Assembly (NCBI RefSeq): GCF_000317205.1
Contig: NZ_AJLK01000086.1
Span: 40,869 to 104,868 of the forward strand
Length of the DNA stretch: 64,000 bases
Direction: 5' to 3'
Source: Fischerella muscicola PCC 7414
GTDB lineage: Bacteria > Cyanobacteriota > Cyanobacteriia > Cyanobacteriales > Nostocaceae
Every line of letters starts with the position of its first letter. The stretch's first letter is position 1. The position numbers and the translations under genes were made by a program. Shown here in pieces: positions 29,364-37,785 of this stretch. Below the pieces are notes generated by a model. The model saw only the letters and a list, made by a program, of their open reading frames with translations. It did not search any database and was not told where the DNA came from.

Positions 29364-29534
29364 GACCACTAGCCACTAACCACTAACTACTAACCACTAA
29401 CCACTAACTACTAACCACTAGCCACTAACCACTAACTACTAACCACTAACCACTAACCACCAACCACTAACCACTAACCACTAACCACTAACCACTAACC
29501 ACTAACCACTAACCACCAACCACTAACCACTAAC
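29364..29534. repeat. Heptamer array (CTAACCA)n, about 24 units
   Basis: About 171 bases of CTAACCA/CTAACTA/CTAGCCA units between the pnkp end and the 3' end of the kinase gene on the other strand. The units continue to within five bases of the kinase stop codon. Confidence 0.9.
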
Positions 29535-29538
29535 TAAA

Positions 29539-30714
29539 TTAATCTGGAGAATTATTACCAAGATACTTAGCTCTTAATTCCTCTAACTCCTCGTCGATTT
29601 TACTGTGAGGAGTTGGTTGATTTGTCGACTGTTGGGGCGATCCCATTGCTTTGTTATTTGCAGATTTATTACCACCTAGAAAAGTAGTCCTTATTTCCTC
29701 TAATTCTTTTTCGATGGGATTATGACTGGGAGTGGGTGTAGAAGTAGGGGTTTGTGGAGGTGAGGTAACAACTGGTTTGCTGGGTATGGTGAGGGTAGTA
29801 GCAACAGACGACTTTTTATTTAAGTCTGTGAGAACTTCATCAGTGGTTTGGTAACGCCGGGCGGGAATGCTTTGGAGCATTTTGTCTAAAATAGAGTTTA
29901 ACTCTTCGCTGACTGGACTTTTGACGTAGTGTTGCCAAATCCAAGTATCGTTATTGATATCGTACAAATCGAAAGGCGATCGCTCGGTTAATAAGCGCAC
30001 ACAGGTAGCACCCAAGCTGTAAATATCACTGGCAAATATCGCTTGTCCCCGTATTTGTTCTGGCGCCACATATTCTGGACTACCAATACTTGTACCAGTG
30101 CGGTTAAGGGCTGTGTGAGTAACAAATTTAGAAGCACCAAAATCTACCAGAACTAAATCCCTCTGCTGTTGATTTTCTTCCCCTCCTAAGGGAAATCGGC
30201 GACGAATAATATTTTCTGGCTTAATATCTCGATGAATCACTTGTCTGCTATGACAAAATTGCAAAACAGACAATAAATTATTGAGTAGTTGCCGAATTTG
30301 CGTTTCGTTAAAAGCCCCTTTGACTGCCAATTCTTCTGCCAGATTTTGCCCATCAATATATTCTTGGACAAGATATTGTCTGTCATCTTGGGTAAAATAT
30401 GCTAGCAGTTCTGGAATTTGCGGATGTTTCCCTAACTCATCCAGCCGCATTGCTTCCTGATTAAATAACTCTACTGCTTTTTGTACACTACTAGTGCCCT
30501 GGGCTTGGGGATAAAATTGCTTAATCACACAACGCGGTTTAGAGGGTTTATCCTCATCCACTGCTAGAAAAGTTCTGCCAAAACCGCCTTGTCCTATGGG
30601 TTTAATGGCGCGGTAACGTTCTTTGAGAAGTAGCTTAGCACCACAAGCTTGGCAAAACTTGCCATTATTCGTGTTTTGGGGTTGTGGACAGCTGGGGTTA
30701 AGGCAATAGCTCAT
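29539..30714 (-). CDS. Ser/Thr protein kinase with N-terminal 4-Cys zinc-ribbon prefix
   Basis: 391 residues from ATG 30714 (MSYCLNPSCPQPQNTNNGKF); an extended frame to 30762 is not supported. The four Cys (4, 9, 21, 24) form the 4-Cys prefix typical of cyanobacterial kinases. Kinase domain at about 34-295: glycine loop GQGGFG (41-46), HRDIKPENII with intact Arg, DFGAS with TALNRTGTSIGSPEYVAPEQ activation segment, so it should be active. The C-terminal about 95 residues are Pro/Thr-rich with two similar motifs (KELEEIRTTFLGGN and EELEELRAKYLGN). There is no membrane segment; it is probably cytosolic. Substrate unknown. A second kinase of a different type is encoded nearby on the other strand. 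Confidence 0.92.
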   Translation of the reverse strand: MSYCLNPSCPQPQNTNNGKFCQACGAKLLLKERYRAIKPIGQGGFGRTFLAVDEDKPSKPRCVIKQFYPQAQGTSSVQKAVELFNQEAMRLDELGKHPQIPELLAYFTQDDRQYLVQEYIDGQNLAEELAVKGAFNETQIRQLLNNLLSVLQFCHSRQVIHRDIKPENIIRRRFPLGGEENQQQRDLVLVDFGASKFVTHTALNRTGTSIGSPEYVAPEQIRGQAIFASDIYSLGATCVRLLTERSPFDLYDINNDTWIWQHYVKSPVSEELNSILDKMLQSIPARRYQTTDEVLTDLNKKSSVATTLTIPSKPVVTSPPQTPTSTPTPSHNPIEKELEEIRTTFLGGNKSANNKAMGSPQQSTNQPTPHSKIDEELEELRAKYLGNNSPD

Positions 30715-30868
30715 ACTGAGAACTGGGGGACACCTGTCTCTATTTTGCCCTGGTCTAGTCAAATAGTGGTTAGAAATAGGGCTGCTAAAATCGCTAAAAA
30801 GTTTAATTTAATGAACCGCCAAGATGCCAAGTAAGCCAAGGATTTGTAGAGTGTACGTCATTCCTAGT

Positions 30869-30985
30869 CATTACGGTAATTTCCCCAAAGGTACCACCGA
30901 TGAGTTCTTGAATCTTCATCGCGTAGACTGGGTTGGGTTTTTCGGGCGGTTTAAAGTACTGTAGCTTCTTAGTGTGGTAAAACAT
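30869..30985 (-). pseudogene. Manganese catalase N-terminal remnant
   Basis: The minus-strand frame from ATG 30985 reads MFYHTKKLQYFKPPEKPNP, then VYAMKIQELIGGTFGEITVM, which is what I expect for the first about 39 residues of a cyanobacterial manganese catalase (normally about 230 residues or more). After this the frame runs into unrelated repeat-like DNA (ACCGCCAAGATGCCAAG complement). The ATG is preceded by AAGGA, so the remnant still has a ribosome-binding site. None of the catalytic centre is left; the enzyme is lost here. Confidence 0.7.
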
Positions 30986-31306
30986 TATTATTCCTTCGTG
31001 AATGAAATAGGGGTTGACACAAATTTCCGATGTTTCTGGTTTCGTCTGAATACTTGTGTTGCCCCTGTTCAATAGGAAACCGACTATATGCTTTCTTTAC
31101 ATCATCCTATGGTGGAATAAAAAGAATACTCATTTTTATAGGTGTATTTCTTAATTCATCCTCCTATCGTCTCTAAAAATGTAGAAGGCTGGAGCCAAGT
31201 AAGAGTAGAAGGAGTGTAAAAATTAAAGATGGGCATTTTACCACGATAAATAATACTGATAATGTATAATACCTATATTATTTTGTAGGACGTAGTATGT
31301 TATATA

Positions 31307-31335
31307 TTGAGTTTAAATTAAAGCGTCCGTATAAT
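31307..31335 (+). promoter_or_regulatory. Candidate sigma-70 promoter of the downstream kinase
   Basis: TTGAGT (31307-31312), 17 bases, TATAAT (31330-31335). The kinase start codon is about 120 bases downstream. The spacing is ideal, but the region is AT-rich, so chance is possible. Confidence 0.4.
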
Positions 31336-31453
31336 CTCTGAAAAATAGTGTTATAAAACAACAACACTTTATACTATCTACCGGCCAAGAAATCCGGAAA
31401 CAGGGAGCATTTACCGAAAATGTAAATATAAATAGTGACTTAGTGAACAGCTC

Positions 31454-33235
31454 ATGGCCCACCACATGATCGGTAAAGTACTACAAGGACAGTATCAAAT
31501 CGTCCAAAGTTTAGGTGCTGGTGTGTTTGGACAAACATACATTGCAATCAATGTTGAGCAACCAAATCACCCAAAATGTGTAATTAAACAACTCAAGGTT
31601 TCTAGCTCCCAACCTGCCTATTTACAATCACTGAGGTTACACTTTCTCACAGAGACTGAAACTCTGAGATATTTAGGACACCATGATCAAATTCCGCAAC
31701 TGATTGCTTGTTTTGAAGAAAACGAGCGTTTTTACTTAGTACAAGAGTTTATTGAGGGACATGCACTCACAACAGAATTGCCCATTAATCAACGTGCGGG
31801 TTATCTTTGGACTGAAAGCGAAATTATTCAATTTTTACAAGATGTTTTAGGTATTCTAAATTTTGTTCACTCTCAAGGAGTAATTCACTGCGACGTTAAG
31901 CCAGAAAATTTAATTAGACGTACGTGTGATGGAAGATTAGTTCTAATCGATTTTGGTTCTATTCAACCAATTAATTTTGGCATAGATACGGTATTGCCAA
32001 TTTATAGAGTTCCTGTCACTTCATTGGGTTATATTCCTCCAGAACAATTTATCGATCAAACACAGCCAAACAGTGATATTTATGCTGTGGGTATGATTGC
32101 GATCCAGGCTTTAACTGGTTTATCTCCATTGCAATTAAAAATTGATCCTCACAGCAATGAATTTATTTGGCGTTCTCATCATACTCCAGTCAGTGATTAT
32201 CTTGCTGCAATCCTCAGCCAGATGATCCGTTATAACTACAAAGATCGTTTCCAGTCAGCGGCTGAAATATTGCGGGCGCTTGAGCAAATGTCTGTTGAAT
32301 ATTCGCAACCGCAAACGATGCAGTTGCAGTCTACTGTATTACTAGATTCTACAGACGAAGGAGATCATTTTGCTCGCCGCGATGCTTCTGTTAAATCACC
32401 TCCTTTGCTGACAGGAATGCGAGTGGGACTGGTGGCTAATTCTGTGGTGGTGGGATTTGGGGTCTATTCTTTGATGAATTCTCCAGCCTATTCTGAAACA
32501 GAAACTTTATATAAAGCAACAGAAGAATTTCAATCGGGAGATTTAGAAAAAGCGATCGCTCTTGCAAAATCTATTCCTGCAAACAGTAATGTTTATCCAG
32601 AGGCACAAACTACGATTGAAGAATGGCAACACCAATGGCAACTTGCTACTGAACAATTTTTATTAGCTAAAAAAGCATTAGACGAGGAACAATGGTCAGA
32701 GGCCATACATGCTGCTTCTCAAGTACCCGATATTTTATATTGGCAGTCAAAAACAGATCAAATCGTTGAGCAAGCCAAAGCCAAAATCGAAACACAAACA
32801 AATAATTTATTAGCTAGAGCTTATGAAAAAGCTGCTGTTAAAGATTTCAGTACTGCTTTAAATTATCTACAACAAGTTCCTAAAGAAACTTCTGCAACTG
32901 ATTTAGTAAAACAAAAATTAACTGAGTATCACCAAAAACAACAAATTAGAGCTATCTTTTTGTTACAACAAGCCTATAACAAAGCAGAAAGAGGTGAGTT
33001 TGAGACGGCTGTCAAATTCCTCCAGCAAGTCCCTCAAAATTCTTCTGTATATGCAACTGCTAAAGCGAAATTGGAAGAATATGCACAAAAGCAACGTTTG
33101 CAAGCACAGAATCAAAAGGTAGCTCCCTCTAAATTCCTAGCTGCAATATCAAAAGAAACATCAATGCGGGAATCTTTTGACCCCAGCACCTTTCTACAAG
33201 AGGTGAATATTGTACCAAATGCAACACCTTTATAA
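31454..33235 (+). CDS. Ser/Thr protein kinase with membrane segment and TPR-like repeats, non-RD type
   Basis: 593 residues, start ATG 31454 (a second ATG at 31466 is also possible; no clear RBS separates them). Kinase domain at about 10-275: glycine loop GAGVFG, Lys of CVIKQL, and IDFGS. The catalytic loop reads VIHCDVKPENLI (His145-Cys146-Asp147) rather than HRD, so it is a non-RD kinase that may not need activation-loop phosphorylation. A probable membrane helix at about 317-338 is followed by four repeats of about 55 residues with the pattern A--A---G-F-TA---LQQVP--S--Y--AK-KL-EY, which look like tandem helical hairpins (TPR/Sel1-like). Likely a membrane receptor-type kinase with the repeats outside. 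Function unknown. Confidence 0.9.
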   Translation: MAHHMIGKVLQGQYQIVQSLGAGVFGQTYIAINVEQPNHPKCVIKQLKVSSSQPAYLQSLRLHFLTETETLRYLGHHDQIPQLIACFEENERFYLVQEFIEGHALTTELPINQRAGYLWTESEIIQFLQDVLGILNFVHSQGVIHCDVKPENLIRRTCDGRLVLIDFGSIQPINFGIDTVLPIYRVPVTSLGYIPPEQFIDQTQPNSDIYAVGMIAIQALTGLSPLQLKIDPHSNEFIWRSHHTPVSDYLAAILSQMIRYNYKDRFQSAAEILRALEQMSVEYSQPQTMQLQSTVLLDSTDEGDHFARRDASVKSPPLLTGMRVGLVANSVVVGFGVYSLMNSPAYSETETLYKATEEFQSGDLEKAIALAKSIPANSNVYPEAQTTIEEWQHQWQLATEQFLLAKKALDEEQWSEAIHAASQVPDILYWQSKTDQIVEQAKAKIETQTNNLLARAYEKAAVKDFSTALNYLQQVPKETSATDLVKQKLTEYHQKQQIRAIFLLQQAYNKAERGEFETAVKFLQQVPQNSSVYATAKAKLEEYAQKQRLQAQNQKVAPSKFLAAISKETSMRESFDPSTFLQEVNIVPNATPL

Positions 33236-33452
33236 CTACTGAATAACTAAATTTTTGTCTTATATCATGTTCGCTTGAATACTTATACTGTCGCGTAGGC
33301 TGGTAATACGTAATTGGTAATAGGTGAGCTATTACAATTGTCCAATTAAAATGAGGACACAGGCATATGTGTCCTCAATAATTTTATTAACGGGCAAAAA
33401 TTAGCTAAATTGCCCATACTTAGGAACTTTTTTAAACGGTAAAATTGCAAGT

Positions 33453-34193
33453 TTAAATTGAGCTTGGCAGGCGTAAATTAAAGGCGATCGCATCTAGATA
33501 TGGTTCAAAAACAGCGAAATTTTCTAATTTATCGAACTTACCTGTTTGGGAAACCGGATCAAAAGCAGTAGCCATCACGTAAAGCGCTTTGCCATCAAAA
33601 GTAACATAACCTACATGTTGTTCTTGCACTCCACCTTGACGCTTTAAACCGACAAAACCATAACGCAGTCCTGGAAGTTTACCTACCTGTACTTTTTGAG
33701 ATGGATAGCTAGAAAAAGTGATGCGATCGCCATAACTCCTTTGACGATCTTTCTCTAATCCAGCGTAGTGTTCATTCACCCAAGCATTAAGTGCTGATAA
33801 TAGCTGAGTTTGGTGCTGGGGATTTTGGTAATCTATTTTTTTGCTGGGATCTATACCAGCTTGAGTGAGCATCTTTTGAAAATTCGGCTGTTTTTCCAGT
33901 GGGTAAATCAGCATCTCTACCGTACCAACATGTTCTCCGTTTGCAGAGATACATAGTAGAGGTGCATTACCATCACAAGGTGCAACTTGCCAATCTTTGG
34001 GGCTAGCAGTTTTCTGGGCAAGATTTTTCCAAATATTGTTTCCATTAGGGCTAGAAGTCGTAGCCGCAGAAGTTTGCACCACTGGTGGAGAATCACTATT
34101 TTTAGAAGAGCCAGAACCAGTAACCTTGAATCCTAATGGTACTAAAATCAATAAAGCTATTACACCGATTATTAGATGATAAAGTCGCAGCAT
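33453..34193 (-). CDS. Membrane-anchored hypothetical protein
   Basis: 246 residues from ATG 34193; the open frame extends 15 codons further, but MLRLYHLIIGVIALLILVPLG is a natural start with its membrane segment at about 5-21. The following about 45 residues are Ser/Thr-rich and probably flexible; the remainder (WKNLAQKTASPKDWQVAPCDGNAPLLCISANGEHVGTVE..., then LNAWVNEHYAGLEKDRQRSYGDRI, YVTFDGKALYVMATAFDP and FEPYLDAIAFNLRLP) looks like a compact periplasmic domain with two Cys. I do not recognise a named family; similar proteins occur in other cyanobacteria as far as I recall. It may be lipoprotein-like or a periplasmic sensor; no partner gene suggests a role. Confidence 0.75.
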   Translation of the reverse strand: MLRLYHLIIGVIALLILVPLGFKVTGSGSSKNSDSPPVVQTSAATTSSPNGNNIWKNLAQKTASPKDWQVAPCDGNAPLLCISANGEHVGTVEMLIYPLEKQPNFQKMLTQAGIDPSKKIDYQNPQHQTQLLSALNAWVNEHYAGLEKDRQRSYGDRITFSSYPSQKVQVGKLPGLRYGFVGLKRQGGVQEQHVGYVTFDGKALYVMATAFDPVSQTGKFDKLENFAVFEPYLDAIAFNLRLPSSI

Positions 34194-34327
34194 TTTGACA
34201 CAAGGAATATAACAATAGTTACAAAATAAAATTAACAATAAAATATTGAGATCGGTAAGGGAGAATCAAAAAAAGCTAACTAAATACTAAAGAGTAAAAT
34301 GTACAGAGATTAAATAAACACAATATA

Positions 34328-34371
34328 AGAAAGTTTGTAGCGAGGACTGTAGCCATAACTACAAACTTTCT
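34328..34371. repeat. Hairpin repeat with 13-bp perfect arms
   Basis: AGAAAGTTTGTAG (34328-34340) pairs with CTACAAACTTTCT (34359-34371) around an 18-base loop that contains GCGAGGACTGTAGCC. This resembles a dispersed Nostocales repeat I recall (GTAGCGAGGACT...). It could be a small MITE or REP-like element. Confidence 0.65.
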
Positions 34372-34580
34372 AAAGGGCTGAAACCCCTGCTATAAAACAA
34401 AAATCACGAATTGCATAGAATTTTACTTCATATACAAAAGAGCGTTGGGGAAAATAGCGAATTGAGTTTGATTTGTATAATTATTTGTCCAATAATATCT
34501 CTTAAAGTCTAAAATTTCCTAATTTAGCGTAGACGTGTACGATTTGGGGTGAAGTGTATATTTTTGTTTATTATAAAGTG

Positions 34581-34614
34581 AGATCCCCGACTTCTTCCGA
34601 GAAGTCGGGGATCT
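34581..34614. repeat. AGATCCCCGACTT hairpin repeat, copy 1
   Basis: Perfect 14-base arms: AGATCCCCGACTTC and its complement GAAGTCGGGGATCT, with a six-base loop. Related copies lie at 35228-35260 and 55923-55955; a shorter, diverged form (GACTTCTTAAAGAAGTCGG) is at 63919-63937. Confidence 0.85.
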
Positions 34615-34763
34615 GGACACCGCAAATTTTCACAACTCAAATAGTATTGCTATATTTACATCTTTATACACTGACTATAGTGCGTTACGTTAGCGCCAAC
34701 ATACATAACGTATCTTCATCAGTGCTAATTTTCTCAAAATGATAAGATATCTCCTCATAATAA

Positions 34764-34976
34764 CTAACTCATCTGTTGCTGTAATTTGTCATGCTCTTGT
34801 TGCTCAATCTCAAAGTTCTTCCCATCAATCATGTTGACTTGATATTTGGCATCATGTCCGCCAAATATTCCTAAAAAACCAGGCTCTTCTTTTTCTATTT
34901 CTACTATTTCAGAAATTGAATCAGGATTAATTTCAACGCTATGACCATCTGTTGTTTCTACTTTGATTGTTTTCAT
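34764..34976 (-). CDS. Small acidic hypothetical protein
   Basis: 70 residues, ATG at 34976, with AGGGGTG seven bases upstream, which supports a real gene. The sequence starts MKTIKVETTDGHSVEINPDS and includes EIEKEEPGFLGIFGGHDAKYQV and INMIDGK-type strands; it looks like a small all-beta fold ending in a charged helix (EIEQQEHDKLQQQMS). Net negative charge. I do not recognise a family. It stands alone between two hairpin-repeat copies. Confidence 0.65.
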   Translation of the reverse strand: MKTIKVETTDGHSVEINPDSISEIVEIEKEEPGFLGIFGGHDAKYQVNMIDGKNFEIEQQEHDKLQQQMS

Positions 34977-35402
34977 AGTATTACACCCCTATATTGGCAC
35001 ACAGGAATTAGAAATTTATTCCTAGTTTTATGCTAACTCATGTATAATTTGGCAGATAAAATCAGCAGAGTATATTTACAATTAGGATATTAATCAATCT
35101 AATATCAATTCAATAAATATTTATTTTAGACTAAGCATACGAAGTGCGGGGTACTTCATCAACCTGAAACAATCCTGGCAAATCTCTAATACTCGACCAC
35201 ATAAGTTTTGACTCTTTGCGAGGGGTCAGATCTCCGACTTTTTAAAAAAGTCGGGGATCTGGCCAACCTATCAAAATCAATTTGGTGAACTACTAATGGC
35301 TTTTGCTAGCTTGTGCGATCGCTAAGCATAATTGGTGTAGGTGCGTTACGCTGTTGCTAACATAGCTATCGAATCAAAAATACAGTACAAAGAGTAAAAT
35401 AA
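34977..35402. other. Intergenic region upstream of ksgA with hairpin repeat
   Basis: 426 bases separating the divergent 70-residue gene and ksgA. It contains hairpin repeat copy 2 and a GCGATCGC-like site near 35317. No promoter could be fixed. Confidence 0.45.
35228..35260. repeat. AGATCTCCGACTT hairpin repeat, copy 2
   Basis: AGATCTCCGACTTTT pairs with AAAAGTCGGGGATCT; one position is C/T diverged from copy 1 and leaves a G-T pair. It is located upstream of ksgA. Confidence 0.8.
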
Positions 35403-36221
35403 ATGGTACGACCGCGCAAAGTATTTGCTCAGCATTGGCTCAAAAGTGAAAAGGCACTTGCAGAAATTATTCAAGCCGCAAAATTAAAACAGGGCGATCG
35501 TATCTTAGAAATAGGCCCTGGTACTGGTATTTTGACTCGCCGTGTATTACCCTTAGTACAATCTTTAGTTGCAGTCGAAATTGACCGCGACTTGTGCGAA
35601 CATTTAGCTAAAGAATTGGGTAAGCGCGAAAATTTCTTGCTTCTACAAGGAGATTTTTTAGAGTTGGATGTACCATCTTTACTAGAAGGGTACCCAGCTT
35701 TCCAAAACACCAATAAAGTTGTTGCTAATATTCCCTACAATATCACCGGGCCGATTATCGAAAAACTCCTGGGTACAATTGCTAGCCCCAATCCAGAACC
35801 GTATGATTTAATTGTGCTGTTGGTACAAAAAGAAGTAGCAGAAAGACTTATAGCAAAACCAGGTTCAAGAGCATGTGGGGCGTTGACAGTGCGGGTACAA
35901 TATTTAGCCGAGTGTGAATTAATTAGTATTGTGCCAGCAAAAGCATTTTACCCACCACCGAAGGTAGACTCGGCGGTAGTGCGATTGATACCCCGAAAAA
36001 TAGAACCCGCAGCCCAAGATCCTCGTAAACTAGAGACTTTGGTAAAATCGGGTTTTGGAGCAAAGCGTAAAATGTTACGAAATAATTTGCAATCTGTAGT
36101 AGAACGCGATCGCTTGAGCCAAGTACTGGAACAATTAGAAGTAAATCCTCAAGCTCGTGCTGAAGAACTTAGCATCGGGCAATGGGTTGCCTTAAGTAAT
36201 CAATTAGAGGTTAATAGTTAG
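35403..36221 (+). CDS. ksgA: 16S rRNA (adenine1518/1519-N6)-dimethyltransferase
   Basis: 272 residues, ATG at 35403 (MVRPRKVFAQHWLKSEKAL). It dimethylates two adenines in helix 45 of 16S rRNA during 30S maturation. SAM-binding motif ILEIGPGTGILT (34-45), acidic loop VEIDRD, and the catalytic NIPYN (109-113) are intact; the C-terminal domain with FYPPPKVDSAVVRL and GAKRKMLRNNL is complete. ispE follows 168 bases downstream on the same strand, then a DUF3082 gene: a gene order conserved in cyanobacteria, as far as I recall. Confidence 0.96.
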   Translation: MVRPRKVFAQHWLKSEKALAEIIQAAKLKQGDRILEIGPGTGILTRRVLPLVQSLVAVEIDRDLCEHLAKELGKRENFLLLQGDFLELDVPSLLEGYPAFQNTNKVVANIPYNITGPIIEKLLGTIASPNPEPYDLIVLLVQKEVAERLIAKPGSRACGALTVRVQYLAECELISIVPAKAFYPPPKVDSAVVRLIPRKIEPAAQDPRKLETLVKSGFGAKRKMLRNNLQSVVERDRLSQVLEQLEVNPQARAEELSIGQWVALSNQLEVNS

Positions 36222-36290
36222 TGGTTAGTAGTTGGTTGTTCATTGTTGATTGTTGGTTGTTGATGGTTAGTAGTTAGTAGTTATGATTCT
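36211..36290. repeat. Short repeats (GGTTAGTAGTT / TTGTTGATGG)
   Basis: About ten loosely repeated units of TTAGTGG, TTAGTAG and TTGATTG words between ksgA and ispE, followed by a GC-rich stretch with CCCCCACTCCCCCTACTC. Confidence 0.6.
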
Positions 36291-36389
36291 ACTTCTCACA
36301 CTCCACGCCAGTCGCTCTTTGTTGGAAACCAACAAGACCGCGCTGGCTCCCCCACTCCCCCTACTCTCCCCATTTCCCTGTCTCAAAAA

Positions 36390-37337
36390 ATGCGTAGCTA
36401 TACTCTCATTGCTCCTGCAAAAATCAACTTATATTTGGAAATCATAGGCGATCGCGCTGACGGTTATCACGAGTTAGCAATGATACTGCAAAGTATTAGC
36501 CTTGCTGACCAAATTGATCTCCGTGCAGCCAGTACACAAGCGATTCGCGTTCACTGCGACCATCCGCAAGTACTGACAGATAAAAGTAATTTAGCATACC
36601 GTGCTGCTGAACTCATGGCAGCAGAATTCCCCGATGCTTATGCTAAGTATGGTGGTGTAGATATCACGATTACCAAACGTATTCCTGTTGCTGCTGGGTT
36701 GGCTGGAGGTTCAACTAATGCAGCAGCTGTTTTGGTAGGTATAGACTTGTTGTGGAACTTAGGACTCACTCAATCGGAATTAGAAGAACTGGGAGCGATT
36801 TTAGGTTCTGATGTACCGTTTTGTGTGGCTGGTGGTACTGCGATCGCTACAGGTAGAGGTGAGCAACTTTCTACTCTGGCTGGTTTAAACAATATATATA
36901 TAGTATTGGCAAAATACCGTAGTTTAGAAGTATCAACTGCTTGGGCTTATAAAACCTACCGCGCCTCATTTGGTAGTTCGTACATCAAAGATAAAGCAAG
37001 TTTGACAGCGCGTGCTGAGGCTGTGCATTCTGGAGGAATGGTGAAAGCGATTTTGCACCAAGATGTCAAAGAAATCGCCGAGAGATTGCACAATGATTTA
37101 GAAAAGGTAGTATTGCCAGCTTATCCGCAAGTTCTGCAACTACGTGAGATATTTGCTAGTCAGGAAAATGTTTTAGGTACAATGATGTCTGGATCTGGGC
37201 CAAGTGTGTTTGCACTGTGCGAGTCAAAGCAGCAAGCAGAAAAAGTTCAACAGGGTGTTAGGGAAGCAATACCTGATGAAGATTTAGAATTGTTTGTGGC
37301 TGAGTTTGTTACACACGGCATTAAGATAGCATCTTAA
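36390..37337 (+). CDS. ispE: 4-diphosphocytidyl-2-C-methyl-D-erythritol kinase
   Basis: 315 residues, ATG at 36390. The GHMP kinase phosphorylates CDP-methylerythritol in the MEP route to isoprenoids. Lys11 in SAPAKINLYLEI-like ALIAPAKINLYL, ATP loop PVAAGLAGGSTNAA (99-112), LGSDVPFCVAGGTAIATGRGE and GSGPSVFAL near the C-terminus are all present. It lies between ksgA and the DUF3082 gene on the plus strand; the following gene starts 30 bases after its stop. Complete in length. Confidence 0.96.
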   Translation: MRSYTLIAPAKINLYLEIIGDRADGYHELAMILQSISLADQIDLRAASTQAIRVHCDHPQVLTDKSNLAYRAAELMAAEFPDAYAKYGGVDITITKRIPVAAGLAGGSTNAAAVLVGIDLLWNLGLTQSELEELGAILGSDVPFCVAGGTAIATGRGEQLSTLAGLNNIYIVLAKYRSLEVSTAWAYKTYRASFGSSYIKDKASLTARAEAVHSGGMVKAILHQDVKEIAERLHNDLEKVVLPAYPQVLQLREIFASQENVLGTMMSGSGPSVFALCESKQQAEKVQQGVREAIPDEDLELFVAEFVTHGIKIAS

Positions 37338-37367
37338 CAGTTATCAGTTATCAGTCGGGTAATTTTT

Positions 37368-37673
37368 ATGAGTGAACCAGAAGAGACTCAAACGCAAGCT
37401 AAAGCCACTCCCTTACGTAGTTTAATTGGCGCTGTGATTTCCGGGGCTTTGGCATTTGCTGCTTATTCTCTCATGAGTGCGATCGCTACTAGTTTTGCTG
37501 CCAAGCCGCTTCATTCTGATAATGTAATTGTGCTGAGAATTTCCTCTGCTGTGCGTACTTTAGTTTTGGGTATAGCTGCTTTGGGTTCTGGAGTATTTGC
37601 CATTGTTGCTATTGGTTTGGTAGCTTTGGCTATTCAGCTATTTTTCCAGCAACTAGCAAAGCGTGAGTCTTAA
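37368..37673 (+). CDS. DUF3082 membrane protein
   Basis: 101 residues, ATG at 37368. Two or three hydrophobic segments (SLIGAVISGALAFAAYSLM at about 18-36; VLGIAALGSGVFAIVAIGLVALAIQLFF at about 65-92) with a short loop. This matches the cyanobacterial DUF3082 family, whose function is unknown. It is in one unit with ispE, 30 bases downstream; an inner or thylakoid membrane location is inferred. Confidence 0.85.
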   Translation: MSEPEETQTQAKATPLRSLIGAVISGALAFAAYSLMSAIATSFAAKPLHSDNVIVLRISSAVRTLVLGIAALGSGVFAIVAIGLVALAIQLFFQQLAKRES

Positions 37674-37785
37674 ATTTTAAAAATCGAACACCGTGCAAGG
37701 CGATGAACACAGATTTACAATTCTCTTTAGCAAACACTCTGTGTTCCTCTGCATTTAAAAATACTATTACTGCTTGTTGTTTAGT

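Larger units (their letters stand above)
30715..31453. other. Divergent region with Mn-catalase remnant and kinase promoter
   Basis: 739 bases. Near the start is the word ACCGCCAAGATGCCAAG, a common intergenic cyanobacterial repeat. A broken manganese-catalase gene start lies at 30869-30985 and a candidate promoter of the next kinase at 31307-31335. The rest holds nothing I recognise. Confidence 0.5.
34194..34763. other. Intergenic region with two inverted-repeat elements
   Basis: 570 bases carrying two perfect hairpin repeats (34328-34371 and 34581-34614, separate entries). A 62-codon frame at 34554-34742 runs across the second hairpin and is not a credible gene. Confidence 0.5.

Noticed and set aside
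30803..31072. 89-residue minus-strand frame as a complete gene
   Set aside because: Only the 39 codons from ATG 30985 resemble manganese catalase; the upstream 29 codons and the tail are unrelated DNA, so it is treated as a remnant.
34554..34742. 62-codon plus-strand frame
   Set aside because: Runs through a hairpin repeat; low-complexity translation.
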